A DNA stretch of 64,000 bases, from the NCBI RefSeq assembly GCF_007565055.1, contig NC_044566.1, positions 57,643,332 to 57,707,331 on the forward strand, in the 5' to 3' direction. Position 1 is the first letter of the stretch. Each line of letters opens with the position of its first letter. The notes under the pieces were generated by a model, which was not told the DNA's origin, did no database searches, and worked only from the letters and a program-made list of their open reading frames with translations. A program made the position numbers and the translations under genes. This DNA comes from Rhinopithecus roxellana (lineage: Eukaryota > Chordata > Mammalia > Primates > Cercopithecidae). Positions 1 to 11,039 of this stretch are shown here, piece by piece.

Positions 1-133
1 GAAAAGTCAGCAAGACATCCTTGCTTCTGTTGTTTTCTCAAATTCCTTCAGCTTAAAATATTAACTATGTCAAGACGCCACATTTTGTGGTAGTATGTCC
101 TGAACCCCATCATAGAAAATCTGAAATATACTA

Positions 134-436
134 GGCCGGGCGGAATGGCTCACGCCTGTAATCCCAGCATTTTGGGAGGCTTGAGGTCAGAAGTTTACCA
201 GCCTGGCCAACATAGCGAAACCCTGTGTCTACTAAAAGTACAAAAATTAGCCAGCATGGTAGTGGGCACCTGTAATCCCAGCTACTTGGGAGGCTGAGGC
301 ACTAGAATCGCTTGAAGCTGGGAGGCAGAGTTTGCAGTGAACTGAGATTGAGCCACTGCAGTCTGGCCAGGGCGACAAAGTGCGACACTGTCTCAAAAAA
401 AAAAAAAAAAAAAAAGGAAAAAGGAAAAAAAGAAAA
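134..436 (+). mobile_element. Alu (AluS-like), internally deleted
   Basis: The 5' end is GGCCGGGCGG at 134 and the A-rich tail runs from about 395. The left arm lacks roughly 17 bases of the usual 'ccgaggcgggcggatcac' stretch, since 'gggaggc' passes straight into 'ttgaggtcag' at 176-190. The flanks 116-131 and 433-448 look like a diverged target-site duplication. Frames on the minus strand here are Alu shadows. Confidence 0.9.
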
Positions 437-512
437 CTTGAAAAATACCAAAAAAGCCAAATCACCGAATCTCACAATCTGAAGAGAACTATTATTGCAA
501 TGTAGTGATTTT

Positions 513-516
<4 letters not shown>

Positions 517-545
<29 letters not shown>
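517..545. repeat. (AC)n microsatellite
   Basis: About 14 uninterrupted AC dinucleotides, flanked by 'ttacat' and 'acatacatcc'. Likely length-polymorphic. It explains the Cys-Val-rich minus-strand frames. Confidence 0.95.
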
Positions 546-549
<4 letters not shown>

Positions 550-2100
550 TCCTCCACACATGTATGTGGATAAGTGATTAAAGCCATATTGTATGTACTA
601 CACAGGATGGCGCGAGAGTGCATATGTGGCGTTATTTCCCACCTTTCAGGCCAATGGCAGATATTTAGTGGCCACATCCTTCTTTCCTGCTGAGCCCAGA
701 TGTTATTTCAGAATAACCTTGAATGCAGCACTCCACATAGCCACTACCAAAAAATTTCAAAAGCTTTCCCTCATGTATATTGTTTTGTATCTTGACTTTT
801 TTCTCCACCACTTTTTTTCTGGTATGCATTTTCCCAAATCATAAAGAACAGTTTGAAATTATAAAACTGCATAATATTCCTATAAATATACAAAACTCTA
901 ACCCTTAGTGTGGAGTGTGTGTTTTTTTCTATAAATTTTGCTATTATAAATAAAGCTGTTGTCCATATCTTTATACTGAAATTTTGGCTGAAACTCTTAC
1001 TGTTTCCTAGGGAAATTTTGCTAGTCTCACTGGGCCAAGAATTGAAAACATTTTCATAACTTTTACTTCATTTAACCAAGTTATTTTTCATAAAAATTAG
1101 ACCAATTTCATGAGAAAATGTAAGAGTCCTGGTGCTAATGCGCTTTTACCAACACAAAATATTAACACATTTCAAGTCTTTGTTAGTTTTCTAATGGGGA
1201 AAAAGATACACAGTTTAAATTTGCAATTCTTTTTCTATTAATAAGGTAAATTATCTGTTTATATTTCAGCTCACATTTCTACTGGGATGCTAGAGTTTTA
1301 TTCATTGATTTGTATAGATTATTTGTATATTATAAATATAAATGCTTTGTGGATGCTGTTATTTCTCGGTTTTAATGTAGCTTATGGTGTCTACCAACAT
1401 ATGGATGGTTTCAACTTTTATGTAGTGAAGTCTGTATACCTTTTACTTTGTGATTCATTTTATTTATTTATTTATTCATTTGTTTACTTATGCTATTATG
1501 TTATGTTATGAATGGGGAATGTTCTTCCCCTTCCAGAAAGAAGAAAACTATTTACCTAAATTTCCTTCCAGCATTCTTCCAGTTTTAAGAAGAATGAAAC
1601 AGATCATAAGAAAATATGGCTAAAGAAAGCCATGTCTGTGCTTTGTAAAATTTGTAATAGGCCAGGCAAGGGAGAAAGTAGCTTCCTATGAAAGGTGTTT
1701 TAAGTGAACTGAAAAATTCTGGCTTCGAAATGGCAATCTTCTCACTCATCATTACAGTGCTATAGATATAGGCCCTGAAGGCTCTTTGCTTTTTATTCCC
1801 TCTTCATTAGTGAAAACTATCATATCACAGTTCTTAGCTATCATATTCATTACTGATTAATATTGCAAAGGATCTAATAACCCATTAGTGCAGGGCCCAG
1901 GAGGAATGGTGCCGGAAACCTGTACTTGGGGACAAAGGGCAGAAAGAGGAGCACATGCTGCAGGCTGGGAAGCAACAAAGGTAAACGCTGCTTGGTTCAC
2001 AGCTGCTTGGACCTGACACTACCAGGACAATTGCCAGGATCCATAATGATTGAGTGCAGTTCTTACTCCTGCTTCAGAGCATATATGAACAGACTATTAG
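550..2100. other. no gene or confident repeat seen
   Basis: AT-rich sequence without a splice-framed open reading frame. The stretch around 940-970 ('ataaataaagctgttg') resembles old L1 3' sequence read on the minus strand, but is too short to assign. A TTTA/TTTG-rich patch lies at 1458-1490. Confidence 0.5.
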
Positions 2101-2116
2101 AAGTCCTTTTGATTCT

Positions 2117-2415
2117 TTTTTTTTTTTTTTGAAACAGAGTTTCAATCTTGTCACCCAGGCAGGAGTGCAAAGGCATGATCTCAGCTCACTGCAACCTCCG
2201 CCTCCCGGGTTCAAGCAATTCTCCTGCCTCAGCCTCCTGAGTAGCTGGGATTACAGGCGCCTGCCACCACACCCAGCTAATTTTTGTATTTTTAGTAGAG
2301 ATGGGGTTTTGCCACGTTAGTCAGGCTGGTCTCAAACTCCTGACCTCAGGTGATCTGCCCACCTTAGCCTCCAAAAGCGCTGGGATTACAGGCGTGAGCC
2401 ACTTCTCCTGGCCGG
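2117..2415 (-). mobile_element. AluS, minus orientation
   Basis: Poly-T at about 2117-2130, then the reverse-complement Alu body ending in 'ggccgg'. Target-site duplications are visible: 'gaagtccttttgattct' at 2100-2116 and 'gaagtccctttgattct' at 2416-2432, one mismatch in 17. The plus-strand frame at 2054-2320 is an Alu shadow. Confidence 0.95.
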
Positions 2416-2600
2416 GAAGTCCCTTTGATTCTATCACCGAACTTGAAATATCACTTACTCCTTTACTGTTTGATCAGTGACAGGCTAAGACACTTTTGCT
2501 ATCCTGTCGCCCACATGAAAGCTTTATTTTATCGGAGTAAAACCTGCTGACTTGTGCTTCCCATACTAGAAAGTGCACCTGTCTCACAGTAATACAAATA

Positions 2601-2744
2601 TTAATAATAGCTGCCATTTATTAAGCACTTGTTTGTTTATTTTTTAATCTTAATCACCCCATGGGATAGATATCATTATCCTGGTTTTTTAGATAAATTC
2701 TAATTCTCAGAGAGGTAAAAACACAACCTGTCCAAGGGCACATA
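2601..2744 (+). repeat. MIR, first part (host copy)
   Basis: Opens 'ttaataatagctgccattta' and continues through the MIR core ('cagagaggtaaa', 'gtccaagggcaca'). It stops at 'gcacata', where a second MIR starts. The missing tail reappears at about 2986. Confidence 0.75.
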
Positions 2745-2985
2745 CCATTTCATAAGATATTTATGGAGTGACTTCTCAGCGCCAGCGCTGTTTTAAGGGC
2801 ATTATCTCATTTAATGACCACACTAATCGTCTCAGGCCATTTTAGGAATGGAGAAACAGAGGCTTAGGAAGGTTAAGTATGTTACTCTAGGTCATACACA
2901 GCTAGAAGGTGGTAGAACTGGATTTAAACCCAGGCACACAAATTCCAAAAGCCTCTTCCCTGCCTTACTAATTGCTGTGTTAACC
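2745..2985 (+). repeat. MIR nested inside another MIR
   Basis: A second complete MIR profile: 'ggcattatctcatttaatg', 'ggagaaacagaggct', 'cacagctagaaggtgg', 'aacccaggcaca'. It lies between the two halves of the MIR beginning at 2601. Confidence 0.7.
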
Positions 2986-3030
2986 TGTAAGTAGCAGAGG
3001 TGAGATACAAAACCAGCTCTGACTGATTCA
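2986..3030 (+). repeat. MIR, tail of the split host copy
   Basis: 'gtaagtagcagaggtgagat' followed by 'aaaccagctctgactg' matches the MIR tail (usual form: 'taagtggcagagctgggatt') and continues the copy interrupted at 2744. Confidence 0.6.
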
Positions 3031-3350
3031 AACAGGAGAGGCCCTCAGATGTGGTGACTAAGCAGTGATGTTTTGCAATCACTTGTGAGATATGTCACAT
3101 TACTTGAATAATTAAAGCTAATCATTACAACGTGAAAGTTTATGATCTTGTACTTTAAAGATCCTTAGAATGTATTGAAAATTTCCTGTGTCATTTTACT
3201 TCATTCTAATGTATCTTCTTAATGTGGAAAAGGTGGAATAATTCCTGAATTTTGTACACTAGGAATCCAGAGAGAGCAGAGCAGAGAGGGCTTATCCATG
3301 CTCCACGATGTTGGAGTCTCACCAGTGGTTGGTGGTTCGAGTCAGCTAGA

Positions 3351-3522
3351 GCGGTGGTTCTCAAACTGTGGTCTCCAGATCACTTGGAAACTTAGAAAGG
3401 CAAACTGTCCAGGCCCACCACAGATCGACTGAATCAGAAACTCTAACAGTGGGGCTCAGTCGTCTATGTTTTAATGAGCCCTCCAGCTGACTTTGATGCA
3501 TGCTAAAATGTGAGAGCCAATG
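3351..3522 (-). mobile_element. MER5A-like hAT (Charlie) non-autonomous element
   Basis: Begins with the typical terminus 'gcggtggttctcaaactgtg' and contains 'gactgaatcagaaactct', the reverse complement of the MER5A centre. The far end 'gtgagagccaatg' is a worn inverted terminus. It is a small non-autonomous DNA transposon with no coding capacity. Confidence 0.65.
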
Positions 3523-3539
3523 ATCTAGAGGCGTCTTCA

Positions 3540-4010
3540 CTCACACCTGTGCATTATAGCTAGGGTGACTCAAAAGGAGGAGTCAGCTAGGGCTGTGAAG
3601 AAGAAACCTGGGCATGATCTCTCTATGTGGCTTAGGCTTCTCACAACATGGCACCTGGGATCCCAAAGGGAGTTTCTCGAAAAGAAAGCATCCACAGAGC
3701 AAGAATTTGAGAAACAGGCGGAAATTGCATGGCCTTTTCCAGCCTCGCCTCAGAAGTCACCCAGCATCACTTTCACTCTATTCTCTTGTTGAAGCAGTTA
3801 CAAGCCTGCCCAAATTCATGAGGTGGAGACAAAGACCCCAACTCTGGACAGAAGTGCCCAAGAATTTGGAGCCATATTTTAAAACCTCAAGAATCTGGCC
3901 TCTGGCCAGTTTCCCAGATGCGGACTCTGCTTATAGGCTCCTGCAAAGTCTCATTGTATTTGGCATCGGGCTCAGATCCCAGACCCACAAGAATGTGATG
4001 TGAATAGTTA
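3540..4010. repeat. old interspersed repeat, family not assigned
   Basis: Segments such as 'gcatggccttttccagcctc' and 'tcagaagtcacccagcatca' recall a common mammalian interspersed repeat that I cannot name securely. The plus frames at 3565-3792 and 3614-4003 (129 codons) overlap it in two frames and show no recognisable domain. Confidence 0.4.
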
Positions 4011-4825
4011 ATAGCGAATATGTTGTGGTGGAACATAGGTTGAGAACCATTTCTCTTAACCATTCCATCGTACTTCTTTTAAGAGGCTTTTTTGAGAGCC
4101 TACTGATACATGTGATTAAAAATATATATAACATATAATATAGAATAGTACCTAGAATGTGATTTCAGTGAGTAATTATTATGCAGAGTTTTAAAATTTA
4201 ATATTTGAACCTTTCCTCATATTCCTTAACATTTATATATTTAGTTTCACGTAATGTTCATTCTCAACTTCTCTGTGTGTAACACACTGTAACTCAGCAT
4301 AAGACTCCGATGAATCATAGAAGACATGACATAGAGAAGCCATTATCCTGGATATCTTTGAATACCATATTTCTTATAAACAATTTCCACTCAGAACCTT
4401 AGGAGGCAGTGGTTACTGCAAATAGTCTGGTATAATAGAAGTTAGTGACCTCTTGACTTGATCATTGAAGCTTAGATGTAAAAAGCAACTCAAATGCTTT
4501 AAAGTCACACTTCCTAAATTCTAAGTAACAATTTAAATTCGTCTTCTCTAGGAATGATACATGAATTTTCAGGTGTTCAGATTTCATGCCTATTCTCAGT
4601 TTAATTTAACAATACAATATAAATGAGAAGGTTTAAGAATATGTACTAAGGGTTCGTTCCATATACAGAAGTTAGCCTAGAGCCTTGTTTTAATAAGGAA
4701 ATGAAACTCTAATATTATACTTTTTATTATTTAGCCAACTGTTATATTCACCTTTTAAAAAAATTTCTAGTAAGTGGAACTTGGAGTTCAAATCAAGCAC
4801 TGGTAGATCATCCTTTTGGCTTCTA
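4011..4825. other. no gene or confident repeat seen
   Basis: AT-rich unique-looking sequence. I see no usable open frame, RNA gene or simple repeat. Confidence 0.5.
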
Positions 4826-5540
4826 TGTTAGGATGTTCTTGTGTTGCTGTCAAGAAATACCAGAGATTGGATAATTTATAAAGAAGAGAGGTTTAGTCCG
4901 GGCGTGGTGGCTCACGCCTGTAATCTGAGCACTCTGGGAGGCCAAGGTGGGCGGATCACAAGGGCAGGAGTTTGAGACCAGTCTGGCCAATGTAGTGAAA
5001 ATCCCGCTCCACTAATAATACAAAAAATTAGTTGGGTGTGGTGGTATGCACCTGTAATTCCAGCTACCAGGGAGGTTGAGGCAGGAGAATTGCGTGAATC
5101 TGGGAGGCAGAGGTTGCAGTGAGCTGAGTTTGTGCCATTGCACTTCAGCCTGGGCGACAGTGCAAGACTCTGTCTCAAAAAAAAAAAAAAAAAAAAAAAA
5201 AAAAGAAGAGAAGTTTAATTGGTTCACGGTTCTGTAGGCTGTCAGGAAGCTTTCACTTGTGGTAGAAGGTGAAGAGGAGATCCGTACTCCTCTCTGTCAC
5301 ATGGTGAGAGCGGGAGCAGGAGCAAGAGAGAGAGAAGGCAGAGGTCCTGGACTTTTAAACAACCATATCTCGTGTGAACTAATTGAATGAGAACTCACTC
5401 ATCACCAAGGGAATGGTGCTAAACCGTTCATAAGGGATCCACTTTCATGATCCAATACCTTCCACCAGGCCCCACTTGCAACATTGGGAGTCACATTCCA
5501 ACATGAGATTTGGAAGGAAGAAACATCCAGACCACACTGA
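4826..5540 (-). mobile_element. MaLR LTR (MST/MLT1-type), split by an Alu
   Basis: Reverse-oriented LTR: 'tgttaggatgttcttgtgtt' at the start, 'gagattggataatttataaa', then after the Alu 'ggtgctaaaccgttcataag' and 'gaggccccac'-like text, ending near 'accacactga'. It has no coding capacity. Subfamily is uncertain. Confidence 0.75.
4896..5202 (+). mobile_element. AluS inserted in the MaLR LTR
   Basis: Full-length Alu with a poly-A tail of about 27 bases. Target-site duplications are 'aagaagagaggttta' (4881-4895) and 'aagaagagaagttta' (5203-5217), 14 of 15 identical, both made of LTR sequence. The Alu therefore postdates the LTR. Confidence 0.95.
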
Positions 5541-5685
5541 CTTCCTTTTTATTCTCTGAAAACAGTGCATCTGTATTTCCCCCTCAAGTTAATTGGATAT
5601 GTCTCTTTAATTCTTAACATATATACTATCTTTGGACTTGTTAACTTTTCCAGAAACCATAAAACTGACATTAAAACATTTTAAA

Positions 5686-5968
5686 GGCCGGGCACGGTGG
5701 CTCACGCCTGTAATCCCAGCACTTTGGGAGGCCGAGGCAGGCGGATCACGAGGTCAGGAGATCGAGACCATCCTGGCTAACATGGTGAAACCCCGTCTCT
5801 ACTAAAAATACAAAAAATTAGCCGGGCGTGGTGGTGTGTGCCTGTAGTCCCAGCTACTCCGAGGCTGAGGCAGGAGAATGGCATGAACCCGGGAGGCGGA
5901 GTTTGCAATGAGCCGAGATCGCGCCACTGCACTCCAGCCTGGGCGACAAGAAAAAAAAAAACACACAC
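5686..5968 (+). mobile_element. AluY-like element
   Basis: Close to the AluY form ('gatcacgaggtcaggagatc', 'aggagaatggcatgaacccg'). The 3' end is short: 'gggcgacaag' passes directly into A's, omitting the usual 'agcgagactccgtctc'. A 10-bp duplication 'acattttaaa' flanks it at 5676-5685 and 5969-5978. A short (AC)n lies in the tail. Confidence 0.93.
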
Positions 5969-6427
5969 ACATTTTAAAATATTTTAATTCTAGGTACTTT
6001 ACATTGCCACCAGCATGGCACAGGAATTTTTAGAGAGGCTGAAGTATAAAGTTATTCTGTCCAGTTACCAGTGCACAGAATACTGAATCCCTACAGTAAC
6101 TGCAAATGCACAGTGATTGTTGCTTAAAGCATAATACAAGCTAGTTAGTGCACTTGCAATGAAAGTCTTGAAGAGTGTGAAAAATGGTGACCATCTATAA
6201 TGTTCTGTTGTGATGTAAACACACATGTGTGAATAAGCTAAAAGTGGAAAAGTGGGGGTTTATCAGGAGAGCAGATTCCTGAAATACTTCTTAATCATTT
6301 GTTGTATTGAATCTGAACTCAGATTTTTCCTAGCCTTCAGGAGTTTCCATTACCTTCCCAATTCTCTTTTATTCTTGTCTTTCACTTCAAATGAGTGAAA
6401 TTGTTTCTTTAAATCAATCCATTCAGC

Positions 6428-6640
6428 TTTTCATTCATTCACTTACTTATTTCATACATGTCTTTATTCCATCAATAGCACCAAACGAGGAGCAGAAAGT
6501 TTTTGTTTTCCAGGAGCTCAAGGACACAGATAAGTAAGCAAATAAATATTAAGGTGTGGTGGGTACTCTGATAAGGGTAGATACAGAGGTCAGAGTGGCA
6601 TTTGTTATGTATGTTAAACTGTGGTTAGGAGTGTGGGATA
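6428..6640 (-). repeat. L2 LINE 3' end, reverse
   Basis: 'ttcattcattcacttactta', 'ccaggagctcaaggacacag' and 'aagcaaataaat' follow the reverse-complement L2 3' terminus. Strongly diverged. Confidence 0.6.
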
Positions 6641-6675
6641 AATCAAAGCCTCACAGGTTTAATTTATCTGTGAAG

Positions 6676-6677
<2 letters not shown>

Positions 6678-6719
<42 letters not shown>

Positions 6720-6992
6720 AGACGAAGTCTTGCTCTTGTCCCCCAGGCTGGAGTGCGATGGTGCGATCTCAGCTCACTGCAACCTCCACTTCCCGGGTTC
6801 AAGCGATTCTCCTGCCTCAGCCTCCCGAGTAGCTGGGATTACAGGCACCTGCCCAGCTAATTTTTGTATTTTTGGTAGAGATGGGGTTTCACCATATTGG
6901 CCAGGCTGGTCTTGAACTCCTGACCTCAGGTGATCCGCCCGCTTCGGCCTCCCAAAGTGCTAGGATTACAGGCATGAGCCACTGTGCCCTGC
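6678..6992 (-). mobile_element. AluS with 41-base poly-T
   Basis: An uninterrupted T run (6678-6718) precedes the reverse Alu body. Target-site duplications start 'ctgtgaag' at 6668 and 6993, and both continue into a T-rich stretch. The plus frame at 6730-6915 is an Alu shadow. Confidence 0.95.
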
Positions 6993-7395
6993 CTGTGAAG
7001 ACTCTTTTTTGACATCTGAGTTTGGTAAGAGTTGAAGAAGAAAATGTTGGGATAGGATAGAAGTATTGGGCATTCATAATATTCCTTGGGAAAAAACATT
7101 TTGAATTTTGATTCTGCCATCTAGCATATTAGTTATCCTTTTTTGCTGAGCCACATACATGTTTTGTGTCATCTCTGTGTTTCTCGGTAGTTGGTAAAAA
7201 TATTCAACAGGAGAAACTAAAGGCAAAATGAATTCTGAGACACACTACTAAAGTCTCCCTCCATTATTTGATCATCTATTAAACTTCCAAATTGAATTAT
7301 CTTTCAATCCATATTTCCCATCAAATTCACAAAGATATTATGAGAGACCTCTTAAATGCTTTGCTGTGATTAACAGATGTTCTATAGTAGTTAGT

Positions 7396-7757
7396 CTTTG
7401 GTTGCAAATAGTGGAAAATTCAGACTCTATCAGGTTAAATAATAAAAACATGTATTACATAATTACAAGCCAGAGGTAGAGTAGTTCCGAGATTGGTTAA
7501 TTTAGCAGCTCAGTGACATCAAGGAACTGGGATCTTTCTGTTTTTATGCTCTGCCATCCATAGTAGACTGGCTCACCTTTAGGCTTGTTTTCCTTTGGGT
7601 CATAAGATAGCTATGGTAGTTCCAGGCATCACACCCAGAAAACACTAATAGGAAAAGGCATAGGGCATCTTTTCCTGTGTCATGGTGTTTTTCAAATCAG
7701 TGAAGAAGACTCTACAGCAGACTTCAGTCTTATATCTCATTGCTCAGAATTGTACAC
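7396..7757 (-). repeat. old interspersed repeat, left part, interrupted by L1
   Basis: 'ctttggttgcaaatagtgga' resembles a widespread mammalian repeat starting 'ttggttgcaagtgacagaaa'. The sequence appears to continue after the L1, near 8231-8330 ('atgcccatttctaagatagt'). I do not assert the family name. Confidence 0.4.
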
Positions 7758-7769
7758 ATGCCCATTTCT

Positions 7770-8228
7770 CCTTTTTTTTTTTTTTTTTCTAAAGAAAAGA
7801 GGGGGAATACATGTGCAGAACGTGCAGATTTGTTACATAGGCATACTTGTGCCGTGGTGGTTTGCTACTCCTACTGACCTGTCCTCTAAGTTCCCTCCCA
7901 TCACTCCCCAACCCCCAGCAGGCCCTGGTGTGTGTTGTTCCCCTCTCTATGTCCATGTGTTCTCAGTGTTCAAATCCCACTTATGAGTGAGAACATGTGG
8001 TGTTTGGTTTGGTTTTCTATTCCTGTGTTAGTTTGCTGAGGATGATGGCTTCCAGCTTCATCCATGTCCCGGCAAAGGATATAATCTCATTCTTTTTTAT
8101 GGCTGCATAATATTCCATGGTGTATATGTACCACATTTTCTTTATCAGGTCTATCATTGATGGGCATTTGGGTTGGTTCCATGTGTTTGCTATTGTAAAT
8201 AGTGCTGCAATCAACATACATGTGCAGC
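7770..8228 (-). mobile_element. L1P 3' end, 5'-truncated, minus orientation
   Basis: Poly-T (7771-7789) is followed by reverse L1 3'UTR ('catgtgcagaacgtgcagat', 'tgagaacatgtggtgtttgg') and the end of ORF2. The element stops abruptly at 8228. Target-site duplications 'atgcccatttct' occur at 7758-7769 and 8231-8242. This is a standard target-primed, 5'-truncated insertion. Confidence 0.93.
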
Positions 8229-8259
8229 ATATGCCCATTTCTAAGATAGTCACTGGCAA
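8017..8259 (-). pseudogene. C-terminal scrap of L1 ORF2
   Basis: The minus-strand frame contains the characteristic L1 ORF2 C-terminal segment MEYYAAIKKNE and GTWMKLE. The reverse transcriptase and endonuclease domains are absent because of 5' truncation. The reading-frame start lies in flanking DNA beyond the L1, so this is not a gene. Confidence 0.85.
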
Positions 8260-8330
8260 GGGACTGCCATGATTGGTATAGACTAATCAGCATTACTACT
8301 CAGCTAGGAATCAGAATATTTTTCCTACAC

Positions 8331-9068
8331 ACTTGAGCGCAGAGGTAGGGTAGACAAGTGAAACAAACAAAGCAGTGATCCTCCAGGATGGAAAAAAAGT
8401 TGAGAAGAAATGAATATGGGGTAGACAACCAATAGCGCTTGCTCTACCAATGGCAGTGATTCCAAAACGTGAACAAATAATGTGCCTCCTATGCAATAGC
8501 ATGCATTTTGCAGAACATCATTGACATTGTTATATCATTATACAATAATTTTTCAAGTAAAAAAATTTGGTGTTTATGTCTCTCTCTATATGTCAAAGGC
8601 AATAAACATCAAATTTGGGTGAGATCATATTTCTGAGTTTTTTTCACTTTATTTCTTTACTACTATTTTGTTATATGCCAGTGATTGGTGGTAGATAACT
8701 GGCTATGGCTATCAAATACTGCTTAAGTATAGGAAATAAATTCTATCTATAGATTTACTTTTTTTTCTCATGATTTTAGCATGAGTTTTAAATGTCCTTA
8801 GTATTATGGAGCAATACAGGCCCATTGCATTTCAGTAGTAGTAGTTACCAAGTTGAATTATTTACAGATATTACCTCGTATTTATAATTTCTGCTTCTTT
8901 TTCTTAGTATGATTTTTAGACATACTCAACATTTGGTTGAAGGGTTAGAATACGAGGGTGTATAGTGGAACATTTGCATTTAAAATATTTGGGATCCGAA
9001 AGTCATATATTAAAAGCAAGAACAAAATAAAGAAAAAAATCCCTCAGGCAAATAAAAACAAAGGTTCT
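8331..9068. other. no gene or confident repeat seen
   Basis: AT-rich intervening sequence. No supported open frame; small minus frames near 8311-8502 have no recognisable domain. Confidence 0.5.
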
Positions 9069-9380
9069 GACCAGACATGGTGGCTCATGCCTGTAATTCC
9101 AGCGCTTTGGGAGGCCAAGGCAGGCAGATTACTTGAAGTCAGGAGTTCGAGACCAGCCTGGCCAACATGGAGAAACTCTGTGTTTACTAAAAATACATTA
9201 GCTGGGCGTGGCCATGTGCGCCTATAATCCCATCTACCTGGGAGGCTGAGGCACGAGAATCGCTTGATCCCAGGGGACAGAGGTTGCAGTGAGCTGAGAT
9301 AGTGCCACTGCACTACAGCCTGAGTGACAGAGTGAGACTCCATCTCAAAAAACAAGAAAACAAAAACAAACAAACAAAAA
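9069..9380 (+). mobile_element. AluS
   Basis: Alu body from 'gaccagacatgg' to an A/C-interrupted tail ending in (CAAA)n. Flanks 'aaaggttct' and 'caaagtttcct' are compatible with a worn target duplication. The 123-codon minus frame at 9044-9415 is its shadow. Confidence 0.92.
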
Positions 9381-10370
9381 TCAAAGTTTCCTTCTAAGTG
9401 TGGAGTTTCAGACATCAGTGAATAGAGGTAAGGCTGGCCTCAGCTATTCCAAATGTATACCCTGTAGGACGCTTCCTTCTCCACTCACTAGGTAGGAGTG
9501 ACATTGCTGAGAATAATTACACGTTGGCTAGGAAGGGGCCATACTGTCAGGGAACACTGGGGCAACACTTCAGTGTCTCCTCCAGATTTTCAAAAACTAA
9601 TTCTACATTTGGAAAGTCAATTTTATTTTTTTTCATTTTCATAATAATGGAAATGAAAAAGCAAGCATCCAAGTGATTTCAACCTTTCGTTGGAAGCTGA
9701 ATGGTTGCTGATTGCTGTAAGCTGAATTCTGTTTTATTTACCTAGTATTACTGTTGTTACTAGGAAACCATGCTTCATCGTTTAGCATTTTATTGTGGAA
9801 AAGAAAATGACCAATTATTGCAAAGCTATCTTGATGTGTTATTTAGCCTTTTATGTTTAAAGCTTCTGCATGTTTTTCTGAGTGTTATTTTGTGATGAAT
9901 TAGGTGACACATATTTAATTTCTATTCAAAATTATTTGTATTAGCCCTCCCAAAGCTGATTTATATTTTACATCTTAGTTGATTTATCTTTTACTTTGAA
10001 AATGTTTGTGACTCTGTTCTAGAATTGAGGAACTTCTCTAATGAGCCACTGGGTGGTTTAAAGGTCATTGTTATATTGCTCTCTACCTGCTACTGTGGAG
10101 CCATTTGGTGATAAGCCCTCAGTGAACTTCTCTGATGAAAATTGCATGGACCCTAAATCATTCATTGTGTTAAGTGCAAAATTTATCTGTTGTATCTGAT
10201 TTATGGTGATTTATTATTCTTATAATACTGCATGCCTTTGGGAAACCACTTTACAAGCATGTATTAATTTTCATATCCCTGTTGAAATGTTCTATATCAC
10301 TGCAGATGAATTTATATGTTATTTTCCAAAGCTACTCTTCAGAGGGTTTGGAGGGTAAAATTATACTGAT
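9381..10370. other. no gene or confident repeat seen
   Basis: AT-rich sequence lacking supported coding potential or identifiable mobile elements. Confidence 0.5.
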
Positions 10371-10374
10371 GCAA

Positions 10375-10620
10375 TAGCAATAATCATTGTGATATTTTAG
10401 ATTTATGTAGTTATTTCCAAAGAATTATCTCACTTGATTTTATGCTTATAATAACCTTACAAGATATGTTATGAGATCCTATTCTTTCTCTACTTACCAG
10501 CAACAAAATGGATGTTCAGACAAGCTATGCAAAATTTCTAACATCAGACAGCTGGTAAGTAGGAAAACTGGGACTTGAACTTAGATTTTTTGGCTATAAA
10601 TCAGTGCAGTTCTCAGCATA
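10375..10620 (+). repeat. MIR
   Basis: 'gaattatctcacttgatttt', 'cagctggtaagtagg', 'ggacttgaac' follow the MIR plus-strand order of conserved blocks. Confidence 0.65.
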
Positions 10621-10799
10621 CCTATACAATACTGTTACTGTTATACACCCACACACAAACAAACACAGACACTTACTTCTCTGTATTCTTTGAATTATGG
10701 TGAAAAATGTATCCTTTTGTAGGGATTTTGCAACAATCCCATTGTTGCAGGGATTTTATCTGAACATTTATTTTAAATCAATGACAAGTGAAATAGATT

Positions 10800-11010
10800 C
10801 AGTTCAAATATTTGAGTGCCTACAACATTCCAGGTTCTGTGTTAGGCGCTTATATATACATTTCGTCTATATTATCTCATTTGGTACTCCTATGGGATCT
10901 TCCAATTTCATTCCAATTCTGGCATTAGATAATTATTGAGTGTCTGCCATACACAAGACACATATTGTTTGTAGAGGCTCTAATTCTTCCAGATGGTGAA
11001 ATTGGGTTTT
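10800..11010 (+). repeat. MIR-like fragment
   Basis: 'tgagtgcctacaacattcca', 'ggttctgtgttaggcgctta' and 'attatctcatttggtactcc' match the MIR left half. The remainder is worn. Confidence 0.6.
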
Positions 11011-11039
11011 CATGCCTATTTTACGTCAAAGTTAGGTGA

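Noticed and set aside
517..545. Possible CRISPR-like or regulatory tandem array
   Set aside because: Simple dinucleotide microsatellite without spacers.
3614..4003. 129-codon plus frame overlapping another frame (3565-3792)
   Set aside because: Two frames open over the same old repeat-like DNA with no recognisable motif, consistent with chance.
9044..9415. 123-codon minus frame
   Set aside because: Antisense of an Alu, with the typical Alu-derived protein text.
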